The position numbers were made by a program, and so were the translations under genes. A stretch of 64,000 bases of DNA, from positions 1,054,001 through 1,118,000 of the forward strand of contig NZ_LFXA01000002.1 of assembly GCF_001187435.1 (NCBI RefSeq), given 5' to 3'. The notes under the pieces were generated by a model. That model saw only the letters and a program-made list of their open reading frames with translations. It was not told the DNA's origin and did no database searches. This DNA comes from Streptomyces caatingaensis. GTDB taxonomy: Bacteria; Actinomycetota; Actinomycetes; Streptomycetales; Streptomycetaceae. Below, one piece after another: positions 9,202 to 19,409 of the stretch (its first letter is position 1; the number at the start of each line of letters is the position of its first letter).

Positions 9202-9219
9202 GCGCCGGCGCGCCGGCGC
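9202..9219. terminator. 18-bp palindrome between convergent genes
   Basis: GCGCCGGCGCGCCGGCGC is a perfect palindrome between the hydrolase stop (9195) and the kinase stop (9224). It is likely a bidirectional terminator. Confidence 0.5.
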
Positions 9220-9223
9220 GGGG

Positions 9224-10534
9224 TCAGTCCGGGGCCGGGGAGCCCTCCTCCCCGGCGCCCTCTTCGCCCGCGCCGCCCGTGGCGCGCGGCAGCGTGAGCG
9301 TGCTGACCGCGCCCCCGTCCGGGGCGTTGGAGAACGCCAGGTGCGCGCCGATGGTCCGGGCCTGGCCGAGGGCGATGGTCAGGCCGAGGCCGTGGCCCCG
9401 GTGGCCCGCGGCCGGTTCGGTGCGGAAGCGCTGGGGGCCGTGCTCCAGCAGGTGGGCGGGGTAGCCGGGGCCGTGGTCGCGGACGGTGATGACGGGACCG
9501 TCCACGGTCAGGGTGACCGGCGGCCGGCCGTGGCGGTGGGCGTTGAGCAGCAGATTGCCCAGCACCCGTTCCAGGCGCCGCCGGTCGGTGTCCACGCACG
9601 CGTCCCGCAGGACGACGACGTCCGCCTCCTGACCGGGGACGCGCGCGGCGCTGCGGGCCAGCGGGCCGAGGACGTGCGAGTCGAGGTCCGCCCGCTCCGT
9701 CGCCGAGTCGAGCCGGGATATCTCCAGCAGGTCGTCGGTGAGCCGGCACAGGTGGTGCACCCGGTCGCGCACCAGCTCGGTCGGCCGTCCCGGCGGCAGC
9801 AGGTCGGCGGAGGCGCGCAGCCCCGCGAGCGGGGTGCGCAGCTCGTGGGCGACGTCGGCGGTGAACCGCTGCTCGCTGCGCAGCCGTTCGTGCAGGGCGG
9901 AGGCCATGGCGTCCAGCGCGGCGGCCACGTCCGCGACCTCGTCGCGGCCGCGCGCGGCGTCCGCGGCCGCGTCCGCCGTCCCGGGGTCGGGGGCCGTGAG
10001 GTCGCCGGTGCTGATGCGGCGGGCCACCGCGGCCGTCCGGCGCAGCCGGCGCGTGACGCGCGAGACCGCGACCGAACCGGCCAGCAGGACGCAGGCGATG
10101 GCCACGCCCGCGGAGATGACCATGGCGTGGTCCAGGCCCCGGAGGGTCTCGGCGCCCTGGCCGTAGTCGGCGCGGGCGGTCAGCACGGTGCCGTCCGCCG
10201 GGCGCGCCGCCCACATCACCGGCCGCCCCCGGAACGTGCCGAGCATGGTGCCGCGTTCGCCGCGCAGCGCCATCTCCCGCAGCGGGCGCGGGAGTTCGGG
10301 CGGGTCGAGGCGGCCGCAGGGCGGCAGTGGATCGCCCGCCGTGTAGGCGTCGGCGGTGTCGTCCAGCCGGGCCAGCGCGGCGGAGCGGGCCTGGCGCACG
10401 GTCTGGTCCCCGACGTCGGCGTGGACGAGGACGCCGATCACGACGGCGACGGTGCAGCAGGCCGCGGTGAGCAGGAGGGCGAACTTGGCGTGCAGGGTCC
10501 CCGTCCAGGCCCGCAGCCTCCGCAGCGCGGTCAC
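9224..10534 (-). CDS. orphan sensor histidine kinase
   Basis: A 436-residue kinase. TM1 spans about residues 17-38, an extracytoplasmic loop of about 100 residues follows, TM2 about 138-157, then HAMP, HisKA with His230 in FTADVAHELRTPL, and a HATPase domain with an N box (LGNLLLNAHRHG) and G boxes (VRDHGPGYP, GHGLGLTIA). The GTG start at 10534 overlaps the stop of the upstream lipoprotein gene (GTGA), so the two are coupled. No response regulator is adjacent. The lipoprotein-kinase pairing recalls CseA-CseC, but there is no sigE-like gene or regulator here. It probably senses an envelope signal. Confidence 0.9.
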   Translation of the reverse strand: MTALRRLRAWTGTLHAKFALLLTAACCTVAVVIGVLVHADVGDQTVRQARSAALARLDDTADAYTAGDPLPPCGRLDPPELPRPLREMALRGERGTMLGTFRGRPVMWAARPADGTVLTARADYGQGAETLRGLDHAMVISAGVAIACVLLAGSVAVSRVTRRLRRTAAVARRISTGDLTAPDPGTADAAADAARGRDEVADVAAALDAMASALHERLRSEQRFTADVAHELRTPLAGLRASADLLPPGRPTELVRDRVHHLCRLTDDLLEISRLDSATERADLDSHVLGPLARSAARVPGQEADVVVLRDACVDTDRRRLERVLGNLLLNAHRHGRPPVTLTVDGPVITVRDHGPGYPAHLLEHGPQRFRTEPAAGHRGHGLGLTIALGQARTIGAHLAFSNAPDGGAVSTLTLPRATGGAGEEGAGEEGSPAPD

Positions 10535-11274
10535 GCGGTGTCCCGCGGCGCGGTGCCCTCGGGCGCGGCGCCCGGCGCGGCGCCGCTCTTCGCGGGCGGC
10601 GAGGCGGAGCCGCCCCGCACGCGGCGGTACTCCTGCGACTGGAACTCCATGGTCTTCTGCGCCGCGTCCCACGAGTACACCGTGCGCTGCCGGTAGTCGG
10701 GGGTGGCGGTGTCCTCCCAGAGGATCAGGTCGCGCCCGGCGACCTGGACGGACTGGACGGCGGCGGGATACGCCAGCACCCGGACCGGCTTGCCCCCGCG
10801 CAGGGTGTAGGCGCGCAGCGAGGTGGAGCCGTCCTCCATGTCGATGCCGATGATCAGTTCGTCCCGGCCGTCGCCGGTGAGGTCGTGGTACTCGGGGGGA
10901 CGCACGGGGCAGCCGGGCCCGAGGGCGGTGCAGCGCGCGAGCTTGTCGCGGGTCGTCCCGTCCAGCGCCTCCGGCCCGTCGGGGACGGCGGGCCCGGCGG
11001 CGACGTCGGCCTTGACGGTGGCCAGCGGGTCCGCGGCCCGTATCCCGTCCGCCGCGGGGCCGGGCCGCCCGGCGCCCTGCCCGGCGGCCCACAGCGTCCG
11101 GGGCGCGGCGACCGTCGGCGCGCGCCCGGCGCTCACCGGCTCCGAGCCCCCGGCGCAGCCCGTCAGCGGCAGCAGCACGGCCGCACCGGCGGTCGCGAGC
11201 AGGGCACGGCGGCGGGAGGGCCGTGCGGGGCGCGGGTGCTGGGCGCGAGGGGGCTCGCTGTGGGAAGTCGGCAT
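10531..11274 (-). CDS. Tat-type lipoprotein with a VCBS/FG-GAP-like motif
   Basis: A 247-residue protein with a signal sequence holding an Arg cluster (PSRRRALLA), a hydrophobic stretch and the lipobox LTGC, so it is predicted to be exported and lipid-anchored. Residues about 145-155 read DLTGDGRDELIIGID, the calcium-binding-like FG-GAP/VCBS motif, and the rest is beta-rich. It is coupled by a GTGA overlap to the histidine kinase and may modulate its sensing. The start at 11274 lacks a clear ribosome site; other starts are possible upstream. Confidence 0.75.
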   Translation of the reverse strand: MPTSHSEPPRAQHPRPARPSRRRALLATAGAAVLLPLTGCAGGSEPVSAGRAPTVAAPRTLWAAGQGAGRPGPAADGIRAADPLATVKADVAAGPAVPDGPEALDGTTRDKLARCTALGPGCPVRPPEYHDLTGDGRDELIIGIDMEDGSTSLRAYTLRGGKPVRVLAYPAAVQSVQVAGRDLILWEDTATPDYRQRTVYSWDAAQKTMEFQSQEYRRVRGGSASPPAKSGAAPGAAPEGTAPRDTA

Positions 11275-11516
11275 GAGGGAAAGGGTGTTGCGGCCGCCCG
11301 TGACGGGTGTCCGTGGACGGTTGTCCGCGGGGCCGGGCCGGCCGGGGTGGCGCGGGTGCCGGGAGCACGCCGTCGGGCGTGCGGGACGTCGGAGCACCGT
11401 GCGGCGGCGGACGGTACCCCCTCTCCCTTTTATCACACCGCGGTGACGGCCCCGTCCGTCCGGCCGTCCGCCGCCCCGCCGGGCGCGGCCGCCGCGGACG
11501 TCCTACGCTCGGAACC

Positions 11517-11840
11517 ATGCCGACCGCCTACGTGATCGCCGGTCCCGACGGCACCCCCACCGACGAGGGCTGCCGGCACGCCGCCGAGGTCCGGGACGTC
11601 ACCCCCGGCACCACCGAGGGCTGCGAGGACTGCCTGCGGGAGGGCACCCGCTGGGTGCACCTGCGCATGTGCCTCACCTGCGGCCACGTCGGGTGCTGCG
11701 ACAGCTCCCCGCGCCGCCACGCCCGCGCGCACTGGCGCGGCACGGACCACCCGGTGATGGCCTCCCGGGAGCCCGGCGAGGACTGGGCCTGGTGCTTCCC
11801 GGAGGAGACGCTCCTCCTGCCCAGGGCGCCCGGGGCCTGA
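11517..11840 (+). CDS. UBP-type zinc finger protein
   Basis: A 107-residue protein with the Cys/His ladder of the ZnF-UBP fold: GCRHAAEV, CEDCL, MCLTCGHVGCCDSSPRRHARAHW and DHPVMAS. This family in bacteria is often a stand-alone zinc module of unknown role, sometimes near transporters or thioredoxin systems. A TACGCT box ends 7 nt before the ATG, suggesting a leaderless transcript. It is convergent with the Lrp gene. Confidence 0.85.
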   Translation: MPTAYVIAGPDGTPTDEGCRHAAEVRDVTPGTTEGCEDCLREGTRWVHLRMCLTCGHVGCCDSSPRRHARAHWRGTDHPVMASREPGEDWAWCFPEETLLLPRAPGA

Positions 11841-11859
11841 GGCCCGAGGCCGGGGGCCC

Positions 11860-12333
11860 TCAGCCGTCGACCGGCAGCCCCTTCGGCTCCTTGATCCGCT
11901 TCATGATGATCTGCGAGTTCACCTCGGTGACGCCGGAGAGCGTGGTGAGGCGCTCGATCCACAGCCGCTCGTACGAGCCGAGGTCCGCGACGGCGATCCG
12001 CAGCAGGCAGCCGGGGCTGCCGAAGAGCCGGTACGCCTCGACGACGTCCGGGATCTCCTGGAGCGCCGCCTCGAACTCCTCGACGGCCCGCCGGTCGCGC
12101 CTGACCTCCACGGAGACGAGGACCTCGAAGCCGCGCCCGACCGCCTCGGGGTCGATGACCGCCCGGTAGCCCCGGATGACCCCGTCCTGTTCGAGCTGGC
12201 GCACCCGGCGCATGCACGGCGAGGCCGTGAGGCCCACCCGCTGGGCGAGCTCCTGGATGGTCAGGCGGCCGTCCTCCTGGAGCTCGCGCAAGATATTCCT
12301 GTCGATCTGGTCCACGGCGCGATTATCCGCCAC
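11860..12333 (-). CDS. Lrp/AsnC-family transcriptional regulator
   Basis: A 157-residue protein with an N-terminal AsnC helix-turn-helix (QIDRNILRELQEDGRLTIQELAQRVGLTASPCMRRV) and a C-terminal RAM effector domain (from about residue 75). The start is uncertain: GTG 12333 (VADNRAVDQID) is used here and GTG 12315 would remove six residues. It is divergent from the asparaginase-aspartase-malic enzyme genes, so it probably controls them, perhaps with asparagine or aspartate as effector. Confidence 0.9.
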   Translation of the reverse strand: MADNRAVDQIDRNILRELQEDGRLTIQELAQRVGLTASPCMRRVRQLEQDGVIRGYRAVIDPEAVGRGFEVLVSVEVRRDRRAVEEFEAALQEIPDVVEAYRLFGSPGCLLRIAVADLGSYERLWIERLTTLSGVTEVNSQIIMKRIKEPKGLPVDG

Positions 12334-12339
12334 GGTCGC

Positions 12340-12371
12340 CGGGATTTCCCGCCGGAATCGGCAAACCGATT
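12340..12371. promoter_or_regulatory. two inverted repeats between lrp and the asparaginase gene
   Basis: CGGGA-TT-TCCCG (12340-12351) and AATCGG-CAAA-CCGATT (12356-12371) are both perfect and adjacent. They lie in the divergent promoter region and are the best candidates for Lrp/AsnC binding sites. Confidence 0.4.
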
Positions 12372-12456
12372 GCGCGCGATTCGTTCTACAGTTCCCCCCG
12401 TCCGGTCGGGCATCACCGGACGAAGCAGGCAAGCAGCGGGCAGAAGGAGCGCGTAC

Positions 12457-13452
12457 GTGGGACAGGTCGTCGTCATCAGCACCGGCGGGACCATAGCCAG
12501 CCGCTGGCAGGGCTCGGGCTACGCCGCCGACGCCGCGGGCGGGGACGTCCTCGCCACGGCCGCCGTCCCCGAGGGCGTGACCGTACGGGTCGTCGACCTG
12601 ATGAGCGTCAACAGCGCCCGCATCACCACCGCCCACCAGATCGCCCTCCTGCGCACCGTGCGCGAGGTGCTCGCCGACCCCGCCGTCGACGGCGTCGTCG
12701 TCACCCACGGCACGGACACCCTGGAGGAGTCCGCCTTCTTCGTCGACCTGCACCACGACGACCCCCGCCCGGTCGTCTTCACCGGCGCCCAGCGCCCGCT
12801 GGAGGACCCGGAGGGCGACGGCCCGCGCAACCTCCACGACGCCCTGTTGACCGCCGCCACCGTGCGCGGCCTCGGCGTCCTCGTCGTCTTCGACGGCCGG
12901 GCGCACGCCGCGCGCGGCACGGTCAAGGTCCAGACGCTGGCCGCCGACGCGTTCGCCGACCCCTCCGGCGAGCCCGTCGCGGACGTGAGCGCCGACGGCG
13001 TCGTCGTCCACCGCCGCCCCGAGCGCCCCGCGCCACTGCCCGTGCCCGCCGCCACCGGCCCGCTGCCCCGCGTCGACGTCGTCATGCACCACTGCGACGC
13101 GGACCCGGTGCTCTTCGAGGCGGCCGTCGCGGCGGGCGCCCAGGGCATCGTCCTGGTCGCCACCGGCGCGGGCAACGCCACCCCCGAGATCTGCGCCGCC
13201 GTCGAGGCGGCCGTCGCCCGCGGCGTCCTCGTCGCCCTGACCACGCGCGTCCCCACCGGACCGGTCGCCGAGATCTACACCCACGGCGGGGCCGTCGACC
13301 TCGCGGCCGCCGGCGCGGTGCTCACCGGCACCCTGCGCGCCGGCCAGGCCCGGATCGCCGTGCTCTCCGCGGCCCTGGCCGCCACCGACCCGGCCGGCCG
13401 CGCCGAGGCGCTGCGCCACGCGCTCGCCGCCCCGGTGCCCGCCACCGCCTGA
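12457..13452 (+). CDS. L-asparaginase (type II fold)
   Basis: A 331-residue enzyme hydrolysing asparagine to aspartate and ammonia. The first catalytic threonine motif is ISTGGTIAS (Thr12) and the second is VVTHGTDTLEESAF (about residue 85). No signal peptide is visible, so it should be cytoplasmic. The GTG start has AAGGAG 7 nt upstream. It is the first gene of a set with aspartase and malic enzyme (gaps of 38 and 49 bp), so its aspartate product would feed the next enzyme. Confidence 0.92.
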   Translation: MGQVVVISTGGTIASRWQGSGYAADAAGGDVLATAAVPEGVTVRVVDLMSVNSARITTAHQIALLRTVREVLADPAVDGVVVTHGTDTLEESAFFVDLHHDDPRPVVFTGAQRPLEDPEGDGPRNLHDALLTAATVRGLGVLVVFDGRAHAARGTVKVQTLAADAFADPSGEPVADVSADGVVVHRRPERPAPLPVPAATGPLPRVDVVMHHCDADPVLFEAAVAAGAQGIVLVATGAGNATPEICAAVEAAVARGVLVALTTRVPTGPVAEIYTHGGAVDLAAAGAVLTGTLRAGQARIAVLSAALAATDPAGRAEALRHALAAPVPATA

Positions 13453-13490
13453 CCCCCGACCACCGCCCCCCACGCACCGATCGGATTCCG

Positions 13491-14939
13491 ATGCCGGCCT
13501 CCGCCCCCGCCCCCGACCCCCTCACCACCGCCGGGACCCGCTCCGAGCACGACCTCCTCGGCGACCGCGACGTCCCCGCCGCCGCCTACTACGGCGTCCA
13601 CACCCTGCGGGCCGTCGAGAACTTCCCCATCACCGGCACCCCGATCTCCGCCCACCCCGACCTCGTCACCGCCCTCGCCGCCGTCAAGCAGGCCGCCGCA
13701 CAGGCCAACCGGGACCTCGGCCTGCTGGACGCGGCCAAGGCCGACGCCATCGTCGCGGCCTGCGAGGAGATACGCGCCGGGCGGCTGCACGACCAGTTCG
13801 TCGTGGACGTCGTCCAGGGCGGCGCCGGCACCTCCACCAACATGAACGCCAACGAGGTCGTCGCCAACCGGGCGTTGGAGCTCCTCGGCCACGCCAAGGG
13901 CGACTACCGCCACCTCCACCCGCTGGAGGACGTCAACGCCGGCCAGAGCACCAACGACGTCTACCCCACCGCCGTCCGGCTCTCGCTGCACCTCGCCGCC
14001 GCCCGCCTGCTGGACGCCATGGCGGTGCTGCGCGACGCGTTCGCCGCGAAGGCCGGGGAGTTCGCGGACGTCCTCAAGATGGGCCGCACCCAGCTCCAGG
14101 ACGCCGTGCCGATGACGCTCGGCCAGGAATTCGCCGCCTACGCCGTCATGCTGGACGAGGACCGCGCCCGCCTCGACGAGGCGACCGCCCTGCTGCGCGA
14201 GATCAACCTCGGCGGCACCGCCATCGGCACCGGCCTCAACGCCCACCCCCGGTACGCCGCGACCGCCTGCGGACACCTCGGCAGGATCACCGGCATCCCC
14301 TTCACCGTCGCCGGCGACCTCGTCGAGGCCACCCAGGACATGGGCGCGTTCGTCCAGCTCTCCGGCGTCCTCAAGCGGATCGCCGTCAAGCTCTCCAAGA
14401 CCTGCAACGACCTGCGGCTGCTCTCCTGCGGCCCGCGCGCCGGCCTCGCCGAGATCAACCTGCCGCCCGTACAGGCCGGTTCGAGCATCATGCCGGGCAA
14501 GGTCAACCCGGTGATCCCCGAGGTCGTCAACCAGATCGCCTACGAGGTCATCGGCAACGACGTGACCGTCACCATGGCCGCCGAGTCCGGACAGCTCCAG
14601 CTCAACGCCTTCGAACCGGTCATCGCGCACAGCCTGCTCAAGAGCCTCGCCCACCTGCGGGCCGGCTGCCTGACGCTCGCCGAGCGCTGCGTCGGCGGCA
14701 TCACCGCCAACCGCGAGCACCTGGCCCGGCTCGTCGGCCAGTCCATCGGCCTGGCCACCGCGCTCAACCCGCACATCGGCTACGAACAGGCCACCGCCGT
14801 CGCCCAGGAGGCCCTCACCACGGGCGCCTCGGTGCACGACCTCGTCCTGGCCAAGGGCCTGCTCACCCCCGAGCGGCTCCAGGAGATCCTCCACCCGGAC
14901 AACCTGGCCCGCCCGCACGCCCGGGCCGCCGCGGTCTGA
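13491..14939 (+). CDS. aspA: aspartate ammonia-lyase (aspartase)
   Basis: A 482-residue member of the fumarase/aspartase superfamily. The signature GSSIMPGKVNPVIPE is present at about residues 330-344, and the N-terminal TRSEHDLLGDRDVPAAAYYGVHT, QGGAGTSTNMNANEV and AGQSTNDVYPTA are aspartase-type. It converts aspartate to fumarate and ammonia. It sits between asparaginase and malic enzyme, so aspartate from asparagine can enter the C4 acid pool. No strong ribosome site precedes the ATG, and translation may depend on the upstream gene. Confidence 0.93.
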   Translation: MPASAPAPDPLTTAGTRSEHDLLGDRDVPAAAYYGVHTLRAVENFPITGTPISAHPDLVTALAAVKQAAAQANRDLGLLDAAKADAIVAACEEIRAGRLHDQFVVDVVQGGAGTSTNMNANEVVANRALELLGHAKGDYRHLHPLEDVNAGQSTNDVYPTAVRLSLHLAAARLLDAMAVLRDAFAAKAGEFADVLKMGRTQLQDAVPMTLGQEFAAYAVMLDEDRARLDEATALLREINLGGTAIGTGLNAHPRYAATACGHLGRITGIPFTVAGDLVEATQDMGAFVQLSGVLKRIAVKLSKTCNDLRLLSCGPRAGLAEINLPPVQAGSSIMPGKVNPVIPEVVNQIAYEVIGNDVTVTMAAESGQLQLNAFEPVIAHSLLKSLAHLRAGCLTLAERCVGGITANREHLARLVGQSIGLATALNPHIGYEQATAVAQEALTTGASVHDLVLAKGLLTPERLQEILHPDNLARPHARAAAV

Positions 14940-14988
14940 CCCCCTCCAACTCCCCCCCTCAGAAGCACAAGAAGGAAGTACCACCCCG

Positions 14989-16407
<1,419 letters not shown>

Positions 16408-16419
16408 GGCCCCGGGCCG

Positions 16420-16896
16420 TCACGGATCCTCGTCCTCCGCCGGCTCCGGCAGCATCCCGCTCGCCCGGGCGATGCCCTCCGTCTCGGCCAGGTCCTGGGA
16501 GCGCTGCTTCTGCACCGCGTCGACCTTGTCGCGCATGGCCCGCAGCTTGGCGCTGTCGCGGGCGACGTCCGGAGGGACGAGGGACATGACGCCCTTGGCG
16601 TGCTCGCCGTCGCCGAGGCGGGCGACGACGTGGTCGGCGCGGTCCTCGTGGCCGGGCACCTGGGCGCCGATCAGGCCCATGACGACGAGGAGTTCGTGCT
16701 GCACCTCCTGGGTGAACAGCTCGCGCTCCTCGTCGTCCATCCTCAGCCGTATGGTGCCGCCGCCGGCCTCGGCCCACATGCGCAGGACCTCGGTGAGCAG
16801 GTCGTACTGCGCGCGCGGCATACGGGCCCGGAGCGCTTCCAGATACACCGCGAGGCGCATCCGGGCCAGGTCGCCGGGGTCCTCGCCGTCGGTCAT
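16420..16896 (-). CDS. conserved hypothetical acidic helical protein
   Basis: A 158-residue, mostly helical and acidic protein (MTDGEDPGDLARMRLAVYLEALRAR...). There is no signal peptide, membrane segment or catalytic motif. The C-terminal third (LRAMRDKVDAVQKQRSQDLAETEGIA) could form a coiled coil. The start has GGAGGGAG upstream. It is convergent with malic enzyme. I do not recognise the family. Confidence 0.7.
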   Translation of the reverse strand: MTDGEDPGDLARMRLAVYLEALRARMPRAQYDLLTEVLRMWAEAGGGTIRLRMDDEERELFTQEVQHELLVVMGLIGAQVPGHEDRADHVVARLGDGEHAKGVMSLVPPDVARDSAKLRAMRDKVDAVQKQRSQDLAETEGIARASGMLPEPAEDEDP

Positions 16897-17064
16897 GCCC
16901 TTCTCCCTCCGCGTCCGCCCGGGTCTCTGGTTCCCTTTCCACTCGGGCGGGCGGGGAACCGTCGGGCCCCGGGCGGGTTCGCGGCGGCGGCCCGCGGGGC
17001 CGGGCGGGCGCCCGGGACGGCCCGTAAAATCGGACCGGGGGCGCATCCCAGGGAGGAGCACGCC

Positions 17065-17430
17065 ATGACCGTCGCCTGCCGCAGGGTGTACGAGAAGAGC
17101 TCCGCCTCCGACGGCGCCCGCGTCCTCGTCGACCGTGTCTGGCCGCGCGGCATCCGCAAGGAGGACGCGCACCTCGACGAGTGGCTGCGGGACGTCGCGC
17201 CGTCCACGGAGCTGCGCCGCTGGTACGGCCACCGGCCGGACCGCTTCCCCGAGTTCCGCCGCCGCTACCTGGACGAACTCCGCGAGCCCGGACGCCGCCG
17301 GGCGGTGGACCATCTGCGCGAACTGGCCACCGGCCAGGACCTCACGCTGCTCACCGCCACCAAGGACGTCGAGCACAGCCAGGCGGCGGTGCTGGTGGAG
17401 CGGCTCTCCGGGCGGTCGTCGCGCGGCTGA
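17065..17430 (+). CDS. DUF488-family protein
   Basis: A 121-residue protein with the DUF488 signature: RRVYEKSSASDGARVLVDRVWPRG at the N-terminus, LDEWLRDVAPSTELRRWYGH and F..RY..EL. The family is widespread, small and cytoplasmic, with no firmly assigned activity. GGGAGGAG precedes the ATG. Its stop abuts the stop of the convergent gene (17430/17431). Confidence 0.88.
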   Translation: MTVACRRVYEKSSASDGARVLVDRVWPRGIRKEDAHLDEWLRDVAPSTELRRWYGHRPDRFPEFRRRYLDELREPGRRRAVDHLRELATGQDLTLLTATKDVEHSQAAVLVERLSGRSSRG

Positions 17431-18978
17431 TCACCACAGGTCCCGGCCGGACCAGACGGGGTCGCCCTCGTACGGACGGTGGGCGTCCAGGTTGTCCGCG
17501 GCCGGACGGGACCGCCCCGCCGGTCCGGCGGCGAAGACACGGAAGAGGCTGGCGGTGACCCGGCCGGTGAAGCGGGCCGTGTCCGGCGGGATGCCGTGGC
17601 CGCCGTCGCCGGTGAGCGACTCCACCCAGCGCATCGTGCCGGTGTTGAACACCCCCGCCCCGCCGGGCGTCGTGTAGTACGCCGAGTCCGCGTAGCTGCG
17701 CACGCCCCGGCACACCAGCCGCGAGTGCGCGACGACCTCGATCGGCCGGGGCGTCGTCGCGCCGCCGTTCACCCGGTCGTACTCGGTGCCCACCAGATTG
17801 CGGAACGCCGTTCCGCGCCGGACGCCGGTGCCCTCGAACAGCCAGTGGTCCGGCTCCGTCACGACGTAGTCGGCGGTGGCCGGGTTGGCCTCGTAGAGGG
17901 TGCCGGTGAGGGAGTGCTCGGGGTCGGGGTGCGGGGGCGCCCGCCAGTCGGTGGTGACGGCGGCGTCGTCCCTGCCGTACAGCGGGTCGCGGGCCGCGTC
18001 CGTCTTGTAGCAGACCACCAGCCGGCGGTCGCCGCCCGCGGAGTTCTCCAGGCGGATCCGGCGGAAGCAGGCGTTCGCCCCGAGGAACGCCACGTTGGTG
18101 CCCGCGTCGCGGGCGGCGGTGACGGCCCGGCGCAGGGCGGGCGTCCAGTACTCGTCGTGGCCGAGGGAGACGACGCCGTGGGCGCCGCGCAGGATGTCCG
18201 GTTCGCGGTCGATGTCCATGGTGGTCAGGTAGGCCAGCGGCAGGCCCAGCCGCTCGGCCAGGGCGACGGCCGGCTGCTCGTACGTGGTGAACAGCGGCGC
18301 GCCGTCGCCGTCGTACGGCCGGTCGCAACTGACCGCCAGCGAGCGGGCGGTGTAGTCGCCCTTGCCGCCGGGGCCGTGGTAGAGGCTGTGGCCGCCCCAG
18401 GTGTTGTACGCCTGCCAGGTGGCCACCGCGTTGACCAGGACGAGCCGTCCGGCGGTCGTGCGCGAGCGGACGGTGAGGGGCACGTACCGCTGGGCGCCGG
18501 AGTCGGCGGTCAGGCGTATCAGGTACGCGCCCTCCGGCCAGCCGAGGGTGGACACCTCCAGCGACGGGGGCCAGCCGGCGGCGACGGTACGGGTGGGGCC
18601 CGTGGCCGGGGCGACCGGCCGCGGGCCGCCGGGTATCCGCCCGGAGGCCCAGACCAGGCGCGCCTGCGCCCCGCCGTACCAGCCCATCCGGAACGCCTCG
18701 GCCCGGAAGCCCCCGGCGGTCGTGGAGACGTGCAGGCGGAACGCCTCTCCGGGCCGTACGGCCGGGCGGTCCGCGTACCCCTCGACCGCGCGGTCGCCGC
18801 CGCGCCGTCGCAGTCCCCAATCGCGGTCGCCGGGGCGCTCGTTCTCCGCGGCGACGGTGGGCGCCGGGCCCGCGGGCGTCCGGCCCCCGCCCGCCGTGCA
18901 GCCGGCGACGAGCGCGCCCGCTCCCGCCCCGGCGGCGGTGCCGAGGAAGTGGCGGCGGTTCATGGCGGGGCCGGTCAT
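17431..18978 (-). CDS. Tat-exported protein with N,N-dimethylformamidase large-subunit-like domain
   Basis: A 515-residue protein. The signal sequence NRRHFLGTAAGAGAGALVAGC has twin Arg and a lipobox Cys. The body matches the DMFase beta-subunit C-terminal-like domain seen in many Streptomyces secreted proteins: EAFRMGWYGG, NAVATWQAYNTWGGHSLY, GHDEYWTPALRRAV and FLGANACFRRIR. That domain has a class I glutamine-amidotransferase-like fold; the substrate is unknown. The start at 18978 (MTGPAMNRR) was chosen because GGGAGG lies just upstream. Confidence 0.85.
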   Translation of the reverse strand: MTGPAMNRRHFLGTAAGAGAGALVAGCTAGGGRTPAGPAPTVAAENERPGDRDWGLRRRGGDRAVEGYADRPAVRPGEAFRLHVSTTAGGFRAEAFRMGWYGGAQARLVWASGRIPGGPRPVAPATGPTRTVAAGWPPSLEVSTLGWPEGAYLIRLTADSGAQRYVPLTVRSRTTAGRLVLVNAVATWQAYNTWGGHSLYHGPGGKGDYTARSLAVSCDRPYDGDGAPLFTTYEQPAVALAERLGLPLAYLTTMDIDREPDILRGAHGVVSLGHDEYWTPALRRAVTAARDAGTNVAFLGANACFRRIRLENSAGGDRRLVVCYKTDAARDPLYGRDDAAVTTDWRAPPHPDPEHSLTGTLYEANPATADYVVTEPDHWLFEGTGVRRGTAFRNLVGTEYDRVNGGATTPRPIEVVAHSRLVCRGVRSYADSAYYTTPGGAGVFNTGTMRWVESLTGDGGHGIPPDTARFTGRVTASLFRVFAAGPAGRSRPAADNLDAHRPYEGDPVWSGRDLW

Positions 18979-19184
18979 GGCCCTCCCATTACCGGGCGCC
19001 GGGGGCGGGGGCGGCAACCGCGGGGGAGCGGGGCTGGGCCGTCCGGGTGACGGCGGCGGGCGGGTCCGCGGACGGCGGCGCGCCGGGGGCCGGGGCGCAA
19101 GGGGCGTGCGGCGGGGCCCCGTTGTCAGTGGTGCCTGCGACACTCGGCCGTGTCCGGTCCCGTCCCGCCCGAGGGAGGAAGACG

Positions 19185-19376
19185 ATGACGAACGTGCCCG
19201 GTCCCCGCCGGCTCGTCGCCGCGGCGGCGTTCCTGGACGGCACGGGGATGCGCCGGCCGGCCGGTGAGCCGATATCCCTGCGCAGGGTCATCGCCGACAT
19301 GGTCGCGGAGTACGCCCGGCGCAACGGGCCCGCGGATCCGCGCGGGGAGGGCCTCGACGGCGCCGCCGGCGGGTGA
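19185..19376 (+). CDS. small hypothetical protein
   Basis: A 63-residue protein (MTNVPGPRRLVAAAAFLDGT...) preceded by a near-ideal GGGAGGAA ribosome site at 7-nt spacing, which is the main reason to call it. The middle has one amphipathic helix (ISLRRVIADMVAEYARR). No family is recognised. It lies alone between the DMFase-like and KAS III genes. Confidence 0.55.
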   Translation: MTNVPGPRRLVAAAAFLDGTGMRRPAGEPISLRRVIADMVAEYARRNGPADPRGEGLDGAAGG

Positions 19377-19409
19377 CCGGGCCGCCCCTTCCCGCGGCGT
19401 CGCGCGTCC

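Noticed and set aside
9224..11274. Kinase plus lipoprotein as a CseA-CseC cell-envelope stress system.
   Set aside because: No sigE-like sigma factor or CseB-like regulator is adjacent, and the lipoprotein's VCBS-like motif is not a known CseA trait.
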